A stretch of 7,422 nucleotides of DNA from Candidatus Pacearchaeota archaeon (GTDB lineage Archaea > Nanoarchaeota > Nanoarchaeia > Pacearchaeales > GW2011-AR1): NCBI GenBank assembly GCA_002690445.1, contig NZER01000043.1:1-7422 (forward strand). The letters are read 5' to 3'. This document shows, piece by piece, positions 6,279 through 7,422 of this stretch (positions within the stretch are counted from its first letter, which is position 1; each line of letters begins with the position of its first letter). A model generated the notes under the pieces. It had not been told where the DNA came from. It made no database searches and was given only the letters and a program-made list of their open reading frames with translations. The position numbers and the translations under genes are program-made.

Positions 6279-6486
6279 CTTTAGAACTCCTTCTCAGTTT
6301 CTCTCTGATTAATGCTATCTGTCTAGCATTCTCTGCCAATGTTGCCTCATCTACTTGAATACCGTTCCATGGAGCATCCACTAAATGATGTTTGGGTGGT
6401 CCAATAGCCAGCACTTCACGGATTGCTTTAATAAAAGCCAATGCTCTAGCCTTATCTATGTCATTATTAAATGGCTTGTGCTGCAT
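6271..6486 (-). CDS. Hypothetical phage protein, 71 aa
   Basis: I recognise no family. The same frame is open back to 6666, but that extension lies inside the WhiB gene and reads as its shadow, so I start at the first ATG (6486) after the WhiB stop at 6514-6512. No clear ribosome site precedes it; a CTG at 6510 is another possibility. The product is helical: KARALAFIKAIREVLAIG, then a Pro/His turn (PPKHHLVDAPWNG), then a long helix ending in a basic tail (REKLRRSSKDE). The 3' codons contain the ribosome site for DUF932 and the stop overlaps that gene by 8 bases. Confidence 0.58.
   Translation of the reverse strand: MQHKPFNNDIDKARALAFIKAIREVLAIGPPKHHLVDAPWNGIQVDEATLAENARQIALIREKLRRSSKDE
6287..6292 (-). 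promoter_or_regulatory. Strong ribosome binding site for the DUF932 gene
   Basis: AAGGAG on the minus strand, 8 bases before ATG 6278 and lying within the last codons of the upstream 71-aa gene. It is the best Shine-Dalgarno match I found in the window and fixes the DUF932 start. Confidence 0.75.
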
Positions 6487-6511
6487 AGAACTAGTGAACT
6501 GATTAACCAGT

Positions 6512-6859
6512 TTATTTATTTCTATTACCTTTCTGTTTGCTTTGTTTGGCTTGTTCACTACATTTAGCCCTCTCCATTTCCACAACACTGGTAGAAAACG
6601 CTTTCTCAGGATTGTGTCCATTCTTTGCCCAAATCTCCTGTCTTTTATTGGCAGATAAACCACCACGAATGAAGAATGTAGACTCGCCTAATCGATCATC
6701 TTCTATTAATGCTATCCATATACATTGATATCTAACAGGACATTCATGGCAAAGTTTAGCAGGAATAGTTTCGGTTACTAATCCAAGACACAACCCTTTA
6801 GTCCACCATCTTCTTAGATCCAGTTTAGAAATCAGGCTCGGGACCAAGATTAGAGCCAC
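6512..6859 (-). CDS. Divergent WhiB-like Fe-S protein, up to 115 aa
   Basis: WhiB-like proteins are actinobacterial 4Fe-4S proteins that bind sigma factor region 4 and tune transcription; phage copies such as TM4 gp49 can block host WhiB2. Here C24, C37-x2-C40 and C46 give the four cluster ligands, in a CPVRYQC setting typical of the family, and FFIRGGLSANKRQEIW at 62-77 matches the glycine turn and following helix. Two points differ: C24 to C37 is only 13 residues apart, lacking the usual D..FFP stretch, and the turn reads IRGG where the family normally has G[VI]WGG. The C-terminus is basic (KQSKQKGNRNK) and could touch DNA. The start is uncertain: GTG 6859 overlaps the SSB gene by 35 bases with little ribosome site; TTG 6847 is an alternative. 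Confidence 0.78.
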   Translation of the reverse strand: MALILVPSLISKLDLRRWWTKGLCLGLVTETIPAKLCHECPVRYQCIWIALIEDDRLGESTFFIRGGLSANKRQEIWAKNGHNPEKAFSTSVVEMERAKCSEQAKQSKQKGNRNK

Positions 6860-7223
6860 TTTCTTTAGTATTTTTAGTTTGTGTAGTAGTTGCCCAACGC
6901 ATCGTTGGACCTATTTCTTCGACATTAATCTCAGCGAACTGCCTCTTTGTACCGTCATCACCTTCAACACGACGAATCTTGAGGCTGCCAACAACAAGCA
7001 CCCTATCACCCCTAGTAAGAGACTCGGCGGCATTTTCCCCCATCTTTCCCCAAATCGACAGATCAAAGAACTCTGTGCTTTCTTGCTTCTGCCCCTTTGG
7101 GTCCGTCCATGTCTTGTTGATCGCAACCCCGGTGTTACACACGGCGCTTCCATTTTCGAAGTACCTCAATTCAGGATCCCTAGTTAGGTTGCCCCAACAC
7201 ACCATCTGATTCGCTTGACTCAT
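6825..7223 (-). CDS. ssb: Single-stranded DNA-binding protein
   Basis: This 132-residue SSB coats single-stranded DNA during phage replication and recombination. The OB fold covers about 5-108, with GNLTRDPELRYF at 11-22, aromatic residues F52, F53 and W58 in the binding strands, and WGKMGENAAESLTRGDRVLVVG at 58-79 in two pieces (WGKMGENAAE, then LTRGDRVLVVG) exactly as in bacterial SSBs. A short polar tail (110-127) leads to an acidic tip ending PEPDF, comparable to the DDIPF tip that recruits partner proteins, though with only one or two acidic residues. At 132 residues it is shorter than most host SSBs because the linker is reduced. AGGA lies about 4 bases before ATG 7223. The 3' end overlaps the WhiB reading. 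Confidence 0.93.
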   Translation of the reverse strand: MSQANQMVCWGNLTRDPELRYFENGSAVCNTGVAINKTWTDPKGQKQESTEFFDLSIWGKMGENAAESLTRGDRVLVVGSLKIRRVEGDDGTKRQFAEINVEEIGPTMRWATTTQTKNTKESGSNLGPEPDF

Positions 7224-7224
7224 A

Positions 7225-7422
7225 CTATCCTGCTTCCCGGTCTTTCAACCATTGATTATAGATTGCTTGTTGTATCCACTCACACCACATGGCTACTTCT
7301 GCATTAGGACTTCTTTCATATATGACACAGAGCGGCATGTCCCATATACGATTCGCTGCTTCTTGAGCCAACTGACTAGGCTTGCAATCCCAGTCTGTTT
7401 CAGTCCAGTCCACATCACCGAA
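7225..7422 (-). CDS. Trp-rich small protein, 5' end cut by the window edge
   Basis: The frame is open to the right edge and ends with TAG at 7227-7225, one base before the SSB start codon. An internal GTG at 7413 would give 62 residues, but no ribosome site precedes it, so the gene may begin outside the window. Six of the 62 residues are Trp (for example DWTETDWD, VAMWCEWI), with C10, C29 and C44 scattered rather than paired. The C-terminal half looks helical and amphipathic. I recognise no family. Being directly upstream of SSB, it belongs to the same replication operon. Confidence 0.55.
   Translation of the reverse strand, partial: FGDVDWTETDWDCKPSQLAQEAANRIWDMPLCVIYERSPNAEVAMWCEWIQQAIYNQWLKDREAG

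Noticed and set aside
6879..7209. Two plus-strand open frames (and one other minus-strand frame) across the SSB gene.
   Set aside because: They are shadows of a well-supported SSB; their translations lack any domain-like pattern.

Overview
The window looks like part of a tailed bacteriophage (Caudoviricetes) genome from an actinobacterial host. The lysis gene, replication/recombination genes and packed overlapping small ORFs point to a phage. The actinobacterial host is inferred mainly from a WhiB-family Fe-S protein, a family confined to Actinobacteria and their phages, and is supported by the phage Cas4-like exonuclease and a phiC31 gp3-like protein. By eye the base composition is moderate (roughly mid-40s to 50 % GC), so a lower-GC aquatic-type actinobacterium is more likely than a high-GC Streptomyces or Mycobacterium host; this is inference.

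Layout: positions 1-1873 read on the plus strand. They hold the tail end of an unidentified upstream gene, probably structural, then a two-domain endolysin (M15 peptidase plus peptidoglycan-binding domain), then a coiled-coil metallophosphoesterase. Everything from the right edge down to 1856 reads on the minus strand as one tightly packed operon. In transcription order it holds a Trp-rich small protein (cut by the window edge), SSB, a divergent WhiB-like protein, a 71-aa unknown, a DUF932 protein, a Cys-containing 62-aa microprotein, an acidic 136-aa unknown, a Cas4-like PD-(D/E)XK exonuclease with Fe-S cysteines, a 110-aa unknown, a phiC31 gp3-like (RDF-like) protein, a 56-aa unknown, an HNH endonuclease, a 78-aa unknown and a 47-aa zinc-ribbon microprotein. 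The two transcription units converge and overlap by 18 bases at 1856-1873.

How the genes may work together: the plus-strand arm is late (structure and lysis). The minus-strand arm is a DNA metabolism module: SSB, a 5'-3' type exonuclease of the Cas4/RecB group, a DUF932 protein and a gp3-like protein together resemble a phage recombination/replication cassette, with WhiB as a probable regulator of phage or host transcription. Almost every minus-strand junction overlaps or nearly touches (ATGA, TGATG, 8-base overlaps), so translational coupling is likely. I see no internal promoter, terminator, tRNA, CRISPR array, integrase or attachment site, and no gene-free stretch over 300 bases.
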